A stretch of 64,000 bases of DNA from Daphnia pulex (lineage: Eukaryota > Arthropoda > Branchiopoda > Diplostraca > Daphniidae): assembly GCF_021134715.1 (NCBI RefSeq), contig NC_060021.1, forward strand, positions 2,046,001-2,110,000. The letters are read 5' to 3'. The notes under the pieces are model-generated. The model had not been told where the DNA came from and ran no database searches. It saw nothing but the letters and a program-made list of their open reading frames with translations. The position numbers and the translations under genes are program-made. This document shows, in pieces, positions 11,717 through 24,940 of this stretch (its first letter is position 1; every line of letters starts with the position of its first letter).

Positions 11717-13320
11717 ACCAATCTCCGATTCGCACAATCGGTCTTTTTTCAACTGATTTCACTATCAGCTTAAGAGACTCAGGAAATGAAATCAATTGAC
11801 GGGCACGCAAATTATCTTCGGGCACTACTCATCTTTAATTTACTTCTCTATAAACCAACAGAGCGTTCTTTTTTTAACAAGGCGCATGTTCCCTTCTACT
11901 AATTGTACAAAGGCAAATAAATTTATATTGATAACTCAAACGTGAGTTTTCGCGAAAATAGGGAGAATACTTTAGCCTGTAAGCCACCGTGTTAAAAGCG
12001 CGGAAGCGATGGCGACGATCGCCCCCTTCGACAAATGCCCGCCCTGACTTAGCTCCAATTGGCCGCCGACTGTCGCCCCGAAAAAATACGACGAATGGAG
12101 CCCGCATAAATACGGCAATTGGAGCAAAGTCAGGGGGGGGCATTAAAATTTGAAGGCAAAAAAAAATTGTAAATCTTATTATAAATATTAGATTATTATT
12201 AATTTTACATTCAATCATACTTAATGTACCAATAAACATCTGTTTATAATTTAGATGAAACTGTCACTCTGATGAACATTATCATTTTATAATTAGTTTA
12301 ATAGTTAGACAAATCGCCTTTCACAGTTTCGCGAAATTTTCGAGCCGTGTTTCACACGGCGCTTATAGCGGTTTCCCAAAACTTAAAATTAATGACTATG
12401 AGAACAAAACCATTAAAAAATCCTCACTTAATCTCATTTAAAAGCCCGGCAGAAGTTCTTTTACTTTTTATAAATTGATTTCTCATGGGAAACACAGCAG
12501 AAAAGGTTATTTCAATTAGAATAAAGTACCCTTTTCCAATTTTTCAAAATGATTTCCAAATTCCAACACACTCGCAAGGGGGAAGTTGCAGCGGCAAACA
12601 AAATGTACCTCTAGCGTGTGTTTTAGAAATCATAAAATAAAAAAATCAAAATACTTACTTAGAAAGTAAGTAGAAACAATGCTCATTTAAAAAAAATCTA
12701 ATTACAATTTTTACGGGGTATAAATGCAAAGATGACGAGAGCGTCGTCTCCTCTTTCATGCCCAGCACTTTTTGTTTTACTCTGCCTTGATATTTCAGTT
12801 AAAGAAAATGTTAAAAAAAAGCGGTTTATTTTATCTATTACGACTAAAAAAAGGCATCCTTTACTTGCGCTAAAGTGGTTCCGAGTTTTTATCCACGGCC
12901 TAGTAATTTATTACCCTTCTAAAAAGTCCCGGTTCTGATTTTCTTGCCTGTATTTTTAAAGTGGGGGGCTCTCTTTTTTGTTGGTCTGAAATTTTTAATT
13001 TAAGGGAAATTCTTAAGAAATCTTTTATTTGTCTGTTCTCTGTTGGCATTTGTTCAACTTGTTTTGCAGCCTTGCAGCAGACGATAAGTAAACAATAACA
13101 AAACAAATATGGCAACTTTGGATGGGGATTGTCGATACAATAATCACAATTTTTTCTTCTAAAAAAGTATTTTACTATTTGTTGCATCTCGCACAATTTT
13201 TTTTTTTCAATAAATTAAAAAGTCATCAAAAATTTACAAATTAAAATAAATTAATAAACAGCGTTTGACAAGAGTTTAAATATGGCAACCCCGAGTTTCT
13301 TAACCAAGTACCTCGCGCAG
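11717..13320. other. Non-coding stretch upstream of RpS2
   Basis: No gene is recognisable. It holds the inverted repeat at 12036-12142 and a small hairpin GCCGTG-CACGGC at 12344-12360. The motif ATATGGCAAC occurs twice close to RpS2, near 13108 and 13280, and could belong to its promoter. Confidence 0.45.
12036..12142. repeat. Inverted repeat with arms of about 26 bp
   Basis: TGCCCGCCCTGACTTAGCTC starts the left arm (12036-12061) and its near-perfect reverse complement occupies 12116-12142, with about 54 bp between. It is GC-rich compared with the surrounding DNA and could be a short hairpin-type element. I see no clear flanking duplication. Confidence 0.5.
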
Positions 13321-13352
13321 TCTTTATTATTATTCTACATTTCTAACCACAG

Positions 13353-13563
13353 GTGAGAGCATCTACTTTTATTTCATCGTTAAACATCTGCCTAATTTTA
13401 AATTCAATTTGCATTAGAATATCAGTTTGATGTGTTTTAAAGTCCCTAGTTTTATATTTGCTTAGTTCCCCGAAGATATACTTAAAATAATTTGGTTAAG
13501 TCAACTATGTATACTTCAGACTGGTTTGACGTAAGTAACACGACTTGACTTGGGTGATTTCAG
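13353..13563 (+). other. Probable 5'UTR intron of RpS2
   Basis: A pyrimidine-rich TCTTTATTATTATTCTACATT near 13321 fits the start of a 5'TOP mRNA. It is followed by CACAG|GTGAGAG at 13353, and the acceptor GATTTCAG ends at 13563, two bases before the start codon. A short non-coding first exon followed by an intron just upstream of ATG is common in ribosomal protein genes. Confidence 0.6.
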
Positions 13564-13565
13564 CA

Positions 13566-14612
<1,047 letters not shown>

Positions 14613-14624
14613 AAGCTTTCTCAT

Positions 14625-15335
14625 GTTGGCACCAAATCGCTGAACACCGAATACACGTGACGTGAAATCACTGCTTATTTTACATTCACTTAGCAGTTAG
14701 TTAGTGGGCTGTTAAGTTCGTGTAAACACTGTCGTTAAATGCGACCACGAAGCTGCTGAAAACTATCACCTGAGTGCCAGATTGAAGAAACGCCAATTTA
14801 AATGGAAGAGAAAAGACGAGATGAAATCGTGAGTCTTAACGGATAGCATTGAGCATTAAGTAAAACGTCTTACCATTTGCTACGGCTAAGATTTTTCCTA
14901 GAAAAGAATCGTTGCTTTCGTACACAACCGCTTGATTATTCTATTGCTTTAACAAATTGGCCATGTGGTAACGTGCATGTAATTTGGTTAACTATAAAAA
15001 AATATATTTGTTTTAGGAGAATCTTCCGTAGGCATGTAATATCTCCATTATTTCGGGTGTAACAATGACGACCAGTGGGTGTAGGGTGACTCAAACTCGA
15101 TAAATGCCTCCGTGCTCTTTACCCATTTGCAGCTTGCATTTCTCAGCAATTCTTTGACAATATAGAAAACCAAAATTATCTCGTTGACTGCAAATAGAAT
15201 ACCATATAGAATATTTTCATCGTGATCAACATTCAATTCGAGAATACTTCCTAAAAATGGCAGGGCTTTCGGTACGGAAATAACATCGACGAGCCGAACG
15301 AAGCGCGATTGACTTCATGCGTAGTAGGTAGATGG
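14625..15335 (-). pseudogene. Cytochrome P450 family 4 pseudogene fragment A
   Basis: On the minus strand the piece begins near 15330 with RFVRLVDVISVPKALPFLGS, the N-terminal proline-rich hinge of CYP4 enzymes, continues with LELNVDHDE and, after an apparent intron, CKWVKS. Further down, 14950-14630 matches fragment B at 16163-16508 at the nucleotide level but has stops (NWRFFNLALR followed by two stops) and a rearranged block where B has about 60 bp of coding sequence. The haem-binding C-terminal half is absent. It directly follows the RpS2 stop on the opposite strand. Confidence 0.6.
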
Positions 15336-16162
15336 CTAGCAAGTAATGACCTAATCATTGTAGTCCATCCAATCAATATAAAATCTAACATATTTTGAAA
15401 AACAACACGGTTAATCGGTAAAATAACCACTAGCATGCCAATCTCACTTCATAATCCATCTTTATCGAACGAAAAATGACTGGCTACTCTTCTGCACTCT
15501 GCGTTCTCTCCATATTGCTAAAACCAGGCTAAAACTGAAGTCGTTATTAGACATGTTAAACACCTTTCCCATTTTCCAATTTGAACTATACTCTATAGGC
15601 TATACTGGCTATATTCCGGCGTATAATATATTACTTTTGCGAGTTGCGACGATCTATCTAATTCAATCCAAGAGAAAGTCAGAAAGTCTTAGATTTAGTC
15701 TAGACTTTACTTTCTATTGTGTCAAAGGTGTTTCCTTTTCTGCATTTTTCTATGAGTCCTATAAGTTAAACGTAAATTGTGGTTCCCTTCATCTCTTTGC
15801 TTTATAAATAACGAAACAGGCGGTTGTGTATACTATATCTAACTTATCATGGAAAATATGCATGAAAATTGTCTGAGCAGATTATTAAATATTGTTTAAG
15901 GGGAAACTTTCGAATGTTTTAGCTCATCCATTCCTTTAAACCGGTATAATACTAATATTATACTATCTTCAAGTAGAATCCAGTATATTAAAGTTTTCTT
16001 TCATCCCTTCAATATTAATCGGACTTTTTAAAATTGCGGAATAAAAATCTTTGACACTTTTTATTTTTATTATTTAAAACAAAATTAAATGAAAATAGGA
16101 TTATATATGGTTGGACAAAAATACGTTACAGCTGTTACAGCAAAACTACGCTAAAAAATGAG
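15336..16162. other. AT-rich spacer between the two CYP4 fragments
   Basis: I see no gene, tRNA or repeat with clear boundaries here. Confidence 0.4.
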
Positions 16163-16581
16163 TTGGCACCAATAAATCGCTAAACACCGAATACACGTAT
16201 GACGTGAAATCATTGCTCATTTTACTTTCACTTAGCAGAAAGCCAGTGGGCTGTTAAGTTCGTCGTGTAAACACTCTTGTTAAATGCGTCCATGAAGCTG
16301 AGAACTTGAACTTTGAATGCCGGATTGAAGAGACGCCGATTTTTCTTCCATGGCTCAGCTGTGTGATAACGGTAATGAGTCAAGATAAGATCAAAATCGA
16401 ATGTTTTCATCGACTCCAATTTAGTCAAATGTGTCACCTTTTGCAACGCCCAAGCTTTTTCCGAGAAGAAGAATGAAGCAATCGTACTCAACCGCTTACC
16501 GGATAATACTAACAAATATCTTTTAATTTTTAAAATTAGAGTAAAAATAATTGTAGATTTTAGTACATTCTCAACTGGCAA
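16163..16581 (-). pseudogene. Cytochrome P450 family 4 pseudogene fragment B
   Basis: The minus strand encodes TAEPWKKNRRLFNPAFKVQV followed by DAFNKS, which corresponds to the WRKRRKLLTPAFHF region (C helix) of CYP4 monooxygenases, preceded by KTFDFDLIL. There is no initiation codon, no I-helix and no haem-binding cysteine region, so only one or two exons survive. The segment 16163-16508 is homologous to 14625-14947. It is followed on the same strand by a piece of xanthine dehydrogenase, an unrelated gene. Confidence 0.6.
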
Positions 16582-16650
16582 TGTTTAATTACAGAAGAAG
16601 GCAAATATTTCCGAAGTTTTGGATATAATACTTAAATTTTATACAGTAGT

Positions 16651-17292
16651 TTATGAATGTGAAGTTAAATAGTGAAATTCTGTTACGATAATTTGCATGT
16701 AGAACGCTATACTGACAATAGCTTTTGAGTCCGATGGATTCTGAGTGGAACTGGTGATGTCCATCTCTCCGTCCTCACCTTTTGGCACGACCAAAACCGA
16801 TTGCGTCTCCAAGTTGAAATGCTCCTGACCGCCCATCTCGAAAGTTCCTTCCAGGACGTGCTGGGCATTCCGGAATCCGGCCTCGACGTCTCCCTGGATG
16901 ATTTCACGGCTGTGGCCTTGGTAGAAGGAATTGTTCTTGATGGCGTCTTGAATGGTGAAGATGGCTGGACCATCAGACGGACTGTAAGTCAATCGGACGA
17001 GCCGGCTGGCCCGCTGTGCCAGCACCAGATTGTCGGCCACCACGCAGGCGATCACCTGGCCGCAGCAGGTGACCCGTTTCGAAGCGAAGACTTCCTCGTC
17101 GTGGACGATGGGTCCGAAAACGTTCCGGCCGGATGCGATATCTTTGGCCGAGAAGAAGCCTCGGACGCCATCCACCTCCAGAGCTGCCGATGGATCGATG
17201 AAGACGATTTCGGCGTGGGCTTGATTTCTCACTTTTGATCTCTTCTTGAGCACACTTTCCGTGCACACATATTGTTTCCACCTAGCCATCAC
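16651..17292 (-). pseudogene. Xanthine dehydrogenase fragment, start of molybdenum domain
   Basis: The minus-strand frame corresponds to the first part of the molybdopterin domain of xanthine dehydrogenase, which oxidises hypoxanthine and xanthine to uric acid. Recognisable blocks are AHAEIVFIDPS, GPIVHDEEVFASKRVTCCGQ, QDAIKNNSFYQG, GQEHFNLETQSVLVVPKGED and SSTQNPSD. The frame then runs into unrelated sequence. The iron-sulphur and FAD domains are absent upstream, and the rest of the molybdenum domain is missing downstream. No ATG opens this frame. A separate C-terminal half lies at 40793-42830. Confidence 0.85.
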
Positions 17293-17479
17293 AGAAGAAT
17301 AAAAATGAAGAACCGAAACTTTCCTTAAACGTAAAAATGATTCTTATTTATACCTGAATTGTAGGTTGAAAATACAAAGAATCAATTAAATCAAATGATC
17401 AATGATTTAAGTCATTTCATTTGGTTTACCTTTGATCTCGAGAACAGGTGGAGTAGAAATAAACATATCCCTGATGAAA

Positions 17480-20319
17480 AACAAGTATTAGAAAAAATTA
17501 CCAACGAATCCCATTAAGTAATAGATTTTGTTTTTAATTAAATACCTGTCATCGTCTAAAGTATTGTTAGAAGCATTTGATGAGAGGTATGAAGTTCGTG
17601 TCGGTTCCATTAGCAAAGTTTCTTCGGCTTCACGATCTCTGACTAGCTGCTCGGCCATCTCCGTCAGTCGGTTGGCCAGCTGGCGTTTCCTGCCTCGCGT
17701 TGCGTACTTGACGGCCAGCTGGAGCAATTGCTCGCTGGGCATCCATTCGGCCACTTCCACCGTTCGGACCTCCCTCTCGGCCTGACAGGCCAGCTGCAAA
17801 AAAGGTAGAAGAATAGATTATCAGCATTGGCTTGAACAACAACAACACGAACATGGGCGGGTGACTGACGGTGAACATCTTCATCAACGATTCCTTGGAC
17901 AGGCGGTCGGCCTTATTCCTGGGGTCATCCACGTCAAATCCCGTCTGGTCCAAGGTGCCAGTCAGCTGGATTTGCAGCGTCGACTGAATCAGGGCTTCTT
18001 CCAGCTGAGTTTTCTCATTGGCGCCGTCACACAGCGGCAGTCTGACGTCCAGCAAGGACATGTTGTGCCGTGGCAAGGTGGGAGGGTAGCGGGCGCCCTT
18101 GCACAGCTCGCAACGGACGCATTCCTCCAGCTCGCTCAATCCGATCAGAAAGTAGTGGTTGGATTTACCCTTGACGTTCTGCCTCGTGTCCAGCAGAGGC
18201 ATCCACATGCCGGATCGAAGTTGCACTTGCAGGAGGCCGCTGCTGTCCATCGTGGCCAGCGTTCCTTCGTCACTGAATCCGGCCCACGATAAGTCGCACT
18301 CCGGGCCGAGGGGAAGAGTTTGCGGATTGGCCAGCCATTCGTAACCAATCGGAGATTTCCTGTCCATGCCCACCAGTGCATAGCCGATAGTTTGTTCGCT
18401 AAACATGCCTGTGGGGTTAAGTTGTGAATTAAATTAATTATCTTTTTAAAATCAAGCCAAAATTGCACTAACCCAGTGAAGAATGATAAGCCATAAAGAG
18501 TTTGGAACCGTGGCCGGCCAAGCAGAGTATAGGACCAGGGAGAGAAATCATGGCACGCTGGAGCCCAGAATTTGAAAAGAGTCGAAGCAAATTTCTAGAG
18601 GTGGCCACTGCCACCCAGGCATCGCCGGCAAGCCAAGGCTAGAGCCCCTTCCCCGAGTGGCAAGGTGGTCGCCCACTCTTTGTGTCCATCTCAGGCAGCA
18701 AAGTTGACACAAACAATCCGACTGGGGCTATCTTCCTGTGCCGGACAGGCCAACAGCAGAGCCTGGCTGGAAAGTGAGGCCAAAGTGTGGCCCAGTGTGT
18801 TGGGTATGTGCAGTCCATGGTGGATGGACGAATCGTGGAATTCGACTTCGATGCTGCTGGCACTTTGGTCACCTTCCTCTCCGAAACATTTCACGATTCC
18901 GACATTGTTCCAGACCATATACCGGTGATGCAGATGGACTGGTGATGACCCTGGTTGAAATGGCTCTCGTTTTTTACTGGAGGATTGATAAGGGCGCCTG
19001 GAATGGCCAGCCAAAGGACTTGAAGGTCTGCTGTTAATCTTAGAGGCTCCGTCGTCCAAGATATCAAAATCTGAGAACAAAATATTTGCATATTTTAAAG
19101 ATACTATTAAAAATAATAATAAGACAAGTGATGAGCTACCCATAGAATACGACTGAACTCCTGTGAAAACATCTTGGCCGTCTTCTGCGTTGGTGGGGAA
19201 TCCAGTATCTTTCTTTATCTGGCTGATGGATATTTATATTTCTGCGTCGTCATCTCCAGCAATAGCCGTCAATGAGATGGCCACTTTTGCACTTTGCTTA
19301 TTCGCCTTGCCCTCCGCCTGAGCCGTAACATTTTCCAACAAGCCAAGGTAACCCTTGCAGTCGCAAAATGCAATCTCCTTTTGAGTGGTAATGGATGGGT
19401 TCCATGCCATATTGCAGATTTGTGTCTTTTTCTCGTGTTGAAACGAGTTGACCACGGTTTTAGTCTGCATATCCCAAACGAGGATATCACCAGCCTTAGA
19501 AGCGGTCGCTAGAAACTTGCCACAAGTAGACCAGCAACAAATGAAAATCTACAACAAGAAATAAACTTTACATACAAAAGATTTAAAACAATTTGCTTAG
19601 AAGTACTCACAACTACTACTACAAAATAATGTTATGGGATGTTGAGATAATATAAACTTACCAAAAACTCTGATTTAGGATCCAGGTTGACACTGAGAAT
19701 GGGTGCAGTTTCTCCAGTGAGAACACTTTATTTGGCCTTATTGCTGCTCAAAATTAATACCTTTCACCTTGATTGTCATATCACTGTCAAATCAAACTAG
19801 TTGTTACATTAAATATTCAAATTCAAAATCAAATCTTATCAGTAAACCCTGGACAAGTTGCAACTTTTGATCCATCTTTATTAACAGATGTGTGGGTGAT
19901 TGTAGAAGTGGCCCGTGTTACACTACCATCAGTCTGGTTTTCGTGATGTGAAAATATTGGCAGAACATGCATGTCGGTTCCTACAAATACTTTTTTGTTC
20001 TGCAAATGACAATCATTAGGGGATTATTTCTTCACATTAATTTAAAAAACTTTTAGAAATACCTTAAATGCAAAGACAGTGGCTTCATCACCAACACAAA
20101 TACATTCAGGATCATCATCCTCGTGGCCTTTCCAAACACGATAATTCCATCTGCACCACATGTTATAATGTTTCTAACAAACAAACAAATAAAGTGATTT
20201 TAATGTAATTTGATGGGCAAACACATAGTCAACAAAGAAAATTTAAATATTTACGCTCCATCTTCTGAATAAGTAAGATCAGTGTGACCTTCACCGTGTG
20301 CAAACTTCATCCGCTTCAT
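17480..20319 (-). pseudogene. WDHD1 / AND-1 (Ctf4 homologue) pseudogene
   Basis: WDHD1 links the replicative helicase to DNA polymerase alpha. The first exon at 20319-20254 begins MKRMKFAHGEGHTDLTYSED, followed by WD40 exons (NIITCGADG; TAPILSVNLDPKSEF; CNMAWNPS ... GYLGLLENV). The central SepB-type domain is at 19070-17480 (HLHHRYMVWNNVGIVKCFGE, EVEFHDSSIHHGLHIP, GARYPPTLPRHNMSLLDVRL, LAVKYATRGRKRQLANRLTE). Breaks: a frameshift in exon 2 after CGADG, TAA after DDDAEI near 19235, TGA replacing Trp after CVNFAA near 18690, and a one-base shift near 18630. The C-terminal HMG region is not found. Introns are kept, so this is a duplicated gene and not a retrocopy. Confidence 0.85.
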
Positions 20320-21389
20320 TATGGTAAGTTTAACTTTGACGGAAGTAAAACGTAAAAATAATTGCACTCCAAAGAAAGTAGAGATACTTTGTTTAATTAA
20401 AAAGAGAAACGCTTTTGACACATTCATCCATCACAAAACTTTTAACAGCAAACCGTTCTTTTTTCTTTTGCAGCAGCCGATGTCTGTATTCCCGCCAATC
20501 AGAGACAAACAGCATTGCCCTACTCAAAACACAAATCATCCCAAAAAACGGAGGGAAATTTGAATAGCGTCAGATACTCAGATCGTTAGATGGTTGATTG
20601 TGCCTCGCGCCTAGCGTCGCCAGTTTCCCTCCGGGACTTTGGGGTTTAATTTAAATGAGGGAGTGTGTATAATAAATTTTGGGGGGTTAGGGGTAAGGTT
20701 ATATATATAGGTTAAGTATTTTTTCGCGCAATGTAGGGTGATTGCTCGGCGCTTATTATAGACATCATTTTGGGGTGTAACTGTAATCCAGGAGCACGCC
20801 TAACTTTTTTTTTTGTTCGGTTACCTTTTGACCAGTTTAACAACTTGTATCATTTGGATCCCTATCATGTTGGAATGGAAGCCATTTAATGCAACTTTAA
20901 AGCCGGAATATCTAGGCAACAAATTTTGTTTTTTAATGAGGAGAGGGCAGAATTTTTTTCAACTCGCTTCAACTCACTTATAGATTAGCGAAGTGTGATT
21001 TATGGATCAACTTAGTCGAGTAGCCTAGTGAATTTTTCCACGAATAACCAATTCCATTCGTCATCATTTTTCTACAATCATTTCTCATGACCAAAATGTT
21101 AAGCTGTATGTACCGCTTTTCTATTCGAAACTCGGTGTCGTTGGATAGCTGTCACAAGCAGGGGTATGGAGAGAAATCGAACAAAGTTTTTATATATCAA
21201 ACCGCGATTGGTTGTATTAAATTCCAACTCTTAACACGTAGTTATACAATGCCAGGAATGAGGGAGCAACGCAAATTAAGTAAAGCCATGATTTTAAGAA
21301 AATAAGACTAGTTTTATCATATGAATGCCCTCATTTCAGTTCGCAAAAACGCTGAAATAAGAACAATTGAGAGAAACTGAGTTTGTGTT
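20320..21389. other. Spacer upstream of the WDHD1 pseudogene
   Basis: Sequence is AT-rich with short frames. I recognise no gene. The first few hundred bases would be the old WDHD1 promoter region. Confidence 0.4.
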
Positions 21390-21875
21390 TTATAACAGTA
21401 ATTGACACGTTTAATCGCCTTTCTCCAGCGAAAAGCATTTTCATCATTCTCCAATGGCGGCATTTCTTCTTCGGCTTCCTCACCACCAGCAGGGACATCA
21501 TCTTCATCGATACACAAACCCAATTTGATCATGCGGTAGATGCGAGATCAGAAGCATGGACGGCTAGCTCTTCCAGGGAAAAACCAGATGACAGCAGAGG
21601 TTTCAAACAGCAACATGAAGAAATCCTTGACGGCTTTATCGTTTTTGTCAGCCTCTGCTTTGACGCGCAGGGCTTCGACGATGAGATGGTCGGAGTTGAT
21701 TTCCAAGTGCTTCTTGGCGGCCATGTAATCCATGGTGAAGGTATCCCTCAAAGCCTGAGCCTTCATGATACGCTCCATGTTGGCTGTCCAGCCGTACTGG
21801 GAGGTGACGAACTGACGATAATCTGGGAGACTCGACCAACGGTTGGAAATAACGACCATCCCGACTTTCTTGTCC
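21390..21875 (-). pseudogene. Hsp90 pseudogene, C-terminal part
   Basis: The minus strand resumes the Hsp90 sequence at [12 protein letters not shown] and continues [58 protein letters not shown], then after a break [20 protein letters not shown] and [12 protein letters not shown]. The usual C-terminal MEEVD is represented only by a frameshifted E-K-G-D-stop. The insertion of the IP3-receptor segment lies immediately upstream, within the codon run KDILD|KKV. Confidence 0.9.
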
Positions 21876-24800
21876 GTTTCTTGTGGCAAAAATAAAAGGA
21901 TTTCAATATGGAACATAGAAAAGTGTCATGAAACTGAAATACCCGATGATGGAGAACATGTAGACTAGGATGAGAGCCAAAACGGCAGTGAGAACGATGG
22001 ACCTGCCGTTTCGCGTCACTGAGCGGATTACGTTGAGCAGCGTCTCCTCGCGGTAGACGACGTCAAACAAAAGGACGGAGAAGAAGAACGGATGGGTGCT
22101 GAGTCCGAGGAAGCAAAAGATGAGGTAAACGACGTGGTAGACAATCTCCGTGTCCGTGCAGATTTGTCTGACGCTCCGCTGGAATGTCCCGGCGTTGGCC
22201 ATGATGCTCAGCAGATGGACGCCCTTCAACACTACCGTGGCGGTGCCAAGGAGCATCAGTGTGGGTTGAGGGCCGGCTGAGCAAATAAGCCGGAGGATGA
22301 CTGTCATGACGAGAGTCCTGATACCCGACGGTTTGGGTAACGTGATGGCCACAGAGGCGGATAGGAGCATGACGGCCCAGATGAGACCTGAATTAATAAA
22401 TGGAAAAGATCGTTGAAAAGATGGAAATGGGAGTTACTATTCCAAGTTGGGCAGACCTGAGAGGTGAGTGCCAGGATCAGGAGCCGGTCCGTCAGTGTCA
22501 AACGGGTAAAAGAAGGCGACAATCAAGTTGATAATGACGGCCAAATTGAAGAGGATGGACATGTGCGAGCTGACCCAAAAGAGGAACGGCTGTCCGCGCA
22601 ATTTCTTCTGCCATTTCATCTCGTCAAACATGTCGTCGACTCCTTCGAAAAAGGCGGCCACTTTCGATCCCTGGTCGTCGCGCTCCGCCGTGTGGAAGAC
22701 GCGCACTTTCGTGTCGTTGGTCAAATACTCGCACATTTCCGGAATGGGGAAGACAATCTGCTCCATCGTCCGGTCGTGACGGACAATTTATTTCGATTTG
22801 CGCCGTGTGATTGGCGTAGTACTGCAGGGCCGCATCACCGCTGACTCCGTCCACTGGCGGCGGTTTCATCAGGGCGGCCAATTCTTTGTTGTGCTGCGCC
22901 AACTGGTGTCACAAAATGTAAATGTTGTGGCCAACTGGCGACTTCTTTCGGATTGGCCGCCTCTTCTCCACCGACCAACTTTTGGTGATAGGCTTTGCAG
23001 GCGACGTCCACCAATTGGCGAGGATTCATGTTGTACAGGATCCTTTCCACGTTCTCGCTGTCGCCACGACTCTCCATGACGGCCAGCAACAACTTGGAGG
23101 CGTTGTTTTTCAACTCCAAAACAAGATCCATTCTCCGTTGTCCTAAATAATTGATCAAATAATTATTAGAATCAAATGGAATGAAGGAAATTGTTACCTA
23201 ATGGATTGATGTCGGTAAGAAGAAGAGCCGTGATGATGTCCAGTCCATTCGACTCGTGAGTGGCGATGCAGTTTTGGTTTTCGTGACAAGGTCCTTGGCA
23301 CTATTCCGTCAATGTTTCCAGGGTTTGGTTGATGAGGGTGACGTTGTGCTCATTAATGTAGAGGCCGAGCAGACCCAGTTCGCCCGTCGTCGATCCGCAA
23401 ATGCAGTCGAGGAACATGAGTGTCGTCTGACACTAAATTGCAACTTTTTTTGTTGGACTGGGCCCGCAAAAAGTTCTGCAGGTCTCGATTGTGATTCTCA
23501 CACAGCAACTGCAGGAAGCGGAAGACGGGCAGCATTACCAGAACCTTAGCCGACAACTTGGACTCCATGTCCGAATCAGTTGCCGTAGTTAACTATAAGG
23601 GCGAATTCAATTTATTTTTTGCAAGAATTTTAATAAAATCACGAATTCAAGTTTTGTTGTACCGATTTGGGTTGTTGTTGTTGTCTCACCAAGTTCTCCA
23701 GCGTCAAGTTGACACTACTCAACGTCGTTGTAGTGGTAGTCGAATCATCCAACCTGGAGCTGTTCCACGAGTCACTGTAAGGATCCATGCGCTCCCCTAC
23801 AGTGACGTTACCGTTTGAAGCTCTTGTGGACATCATGCGTTGATGTTTCATCTTCATGTCGTACGGGAAATGATCCTTCATTTCATGGGAATGGTCCTTG
23901 AGCTTGTTGTTACCCGCCGAGGCCATTTCGATCGTGTTGACCGACATGGTGGACTTGATTTCCGCTTGCGACTCTCTGACTTTGTCGTGGAACACCTTGA
24001 AGAAGATGGCGCTCGTCTCGGCCGACTGCAATTTCGTGTAGAGACTCCGCTGGATGACGGGGTTGCCGCCTTCCAGCAGAGCGATGCCCAACTGGACCGC
24101 TTCCATGAAAACGTTGGGCAACAACGACGACTTCATGACCAATTCGGCCACCAAATCAGAGATGCCTTCTCGGTCCAGGTACACTTGCACCTCGGGCAAA
24201 CACAGTTCACCTCGCGACAGGAGACGTCCTCCAGGTCCGTGGGTTGTCAGCGATGACGATTGTCCCACACCGCCTCCAACACCAGTACCACCAGATAATG
24301 TTGAATGAATTCCAGCACCAGAGATTCCGCTTCCGCCATAGAGCTCGGTCTTTTTAGAACTATGAGAGGCTGGTTTGGCAAAGTAGCGAACTAAAAGATT
24401 CTTTCTCAATGCGTCTCCCTGGTAATAATTGATTCATTAAGGTAAATTTATTGCCTCAAATTTTAATAGAATGATTACCTTTTCGCCATTGTGAACATCG
24501 AAATTCATCATCTGACGTAAGGTGTTGAGAACTTGGATGCAAAGTTTTTCCTCCTTGTCCTCCAGCAATCGTTCGGTGTGTTTAATCAATCTTCAATAAA
24601 AATAAATTTCAAGTAAGATCAATGGTTAACATAAATACAAGTCAAATTTACCTGCGAATGAATCCGCCATTGTCACACTTTTTCTGTGCTTCCGTGCCAG
24701 GCTGGAAAAGGTATTCCGGTCGGTAAAGGACATCGACGATAACGGAAGACTTGGCTTGAACCAAAGAATGCAGTTGAGCCTCTAACAAGACGACAATGTC

Positions 24801-24940
24801 TTACAGGCCATCAATAATTGTCCGATCAAAGCGGACGCTCAACTGTGACTGCGAAGATTCCCGACTGAAGACGCTACGATCGAAATATTTTGCTGGCCTT
24901 GCTGGCCCCCAAGTGTAGGGCTGGTTTGTTGAAGAGCGAA
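21876..24940 (-). pseudogene. IP3 receptor (Itpr) gene segment inserted in Hsp90
   Basis: Blocks of the inositol 1,4,5-trisphosphate receptor, an ER calcium channel, appear in order on the minus strand: [60 protein letters not shown] text, [44 protein letters not shown] text, [19 protein letters not shown] and REETLLNVIRSVTRNGRSIV followed by VLALILVYMFSIIGYF. The ligand-binding core and the pore/C-terminus are absent. Breaks include a four-base insertion after HTAQIEI near 22790, a frameshift and stop near 22915-22930 ([16 protein letters not shown]). Introns remain (for example 22388-22436). It is flanked by GGAC on both sides. Confidence 0.88.

Noticed and set aside
17861..18292. 143-codon plus-strand frame
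   Set aside because: Antisense to the WDHD1 exon, which matches a known protein.
23840..24256. 138-codon plus-strand frame
   Set aside because: Antisense to conserved IP3-receptor sequence.
21876..24940. Interpretation of the IP3-receptor segment as a functional gene with Hsp90 as a neighbour
   Set aside because: Frameshifts, a stop in IYIL-stop-HQLAQ, absence of both ends of the receptor and the exact split of Hsp90 at GGAC show an inserted fragment.
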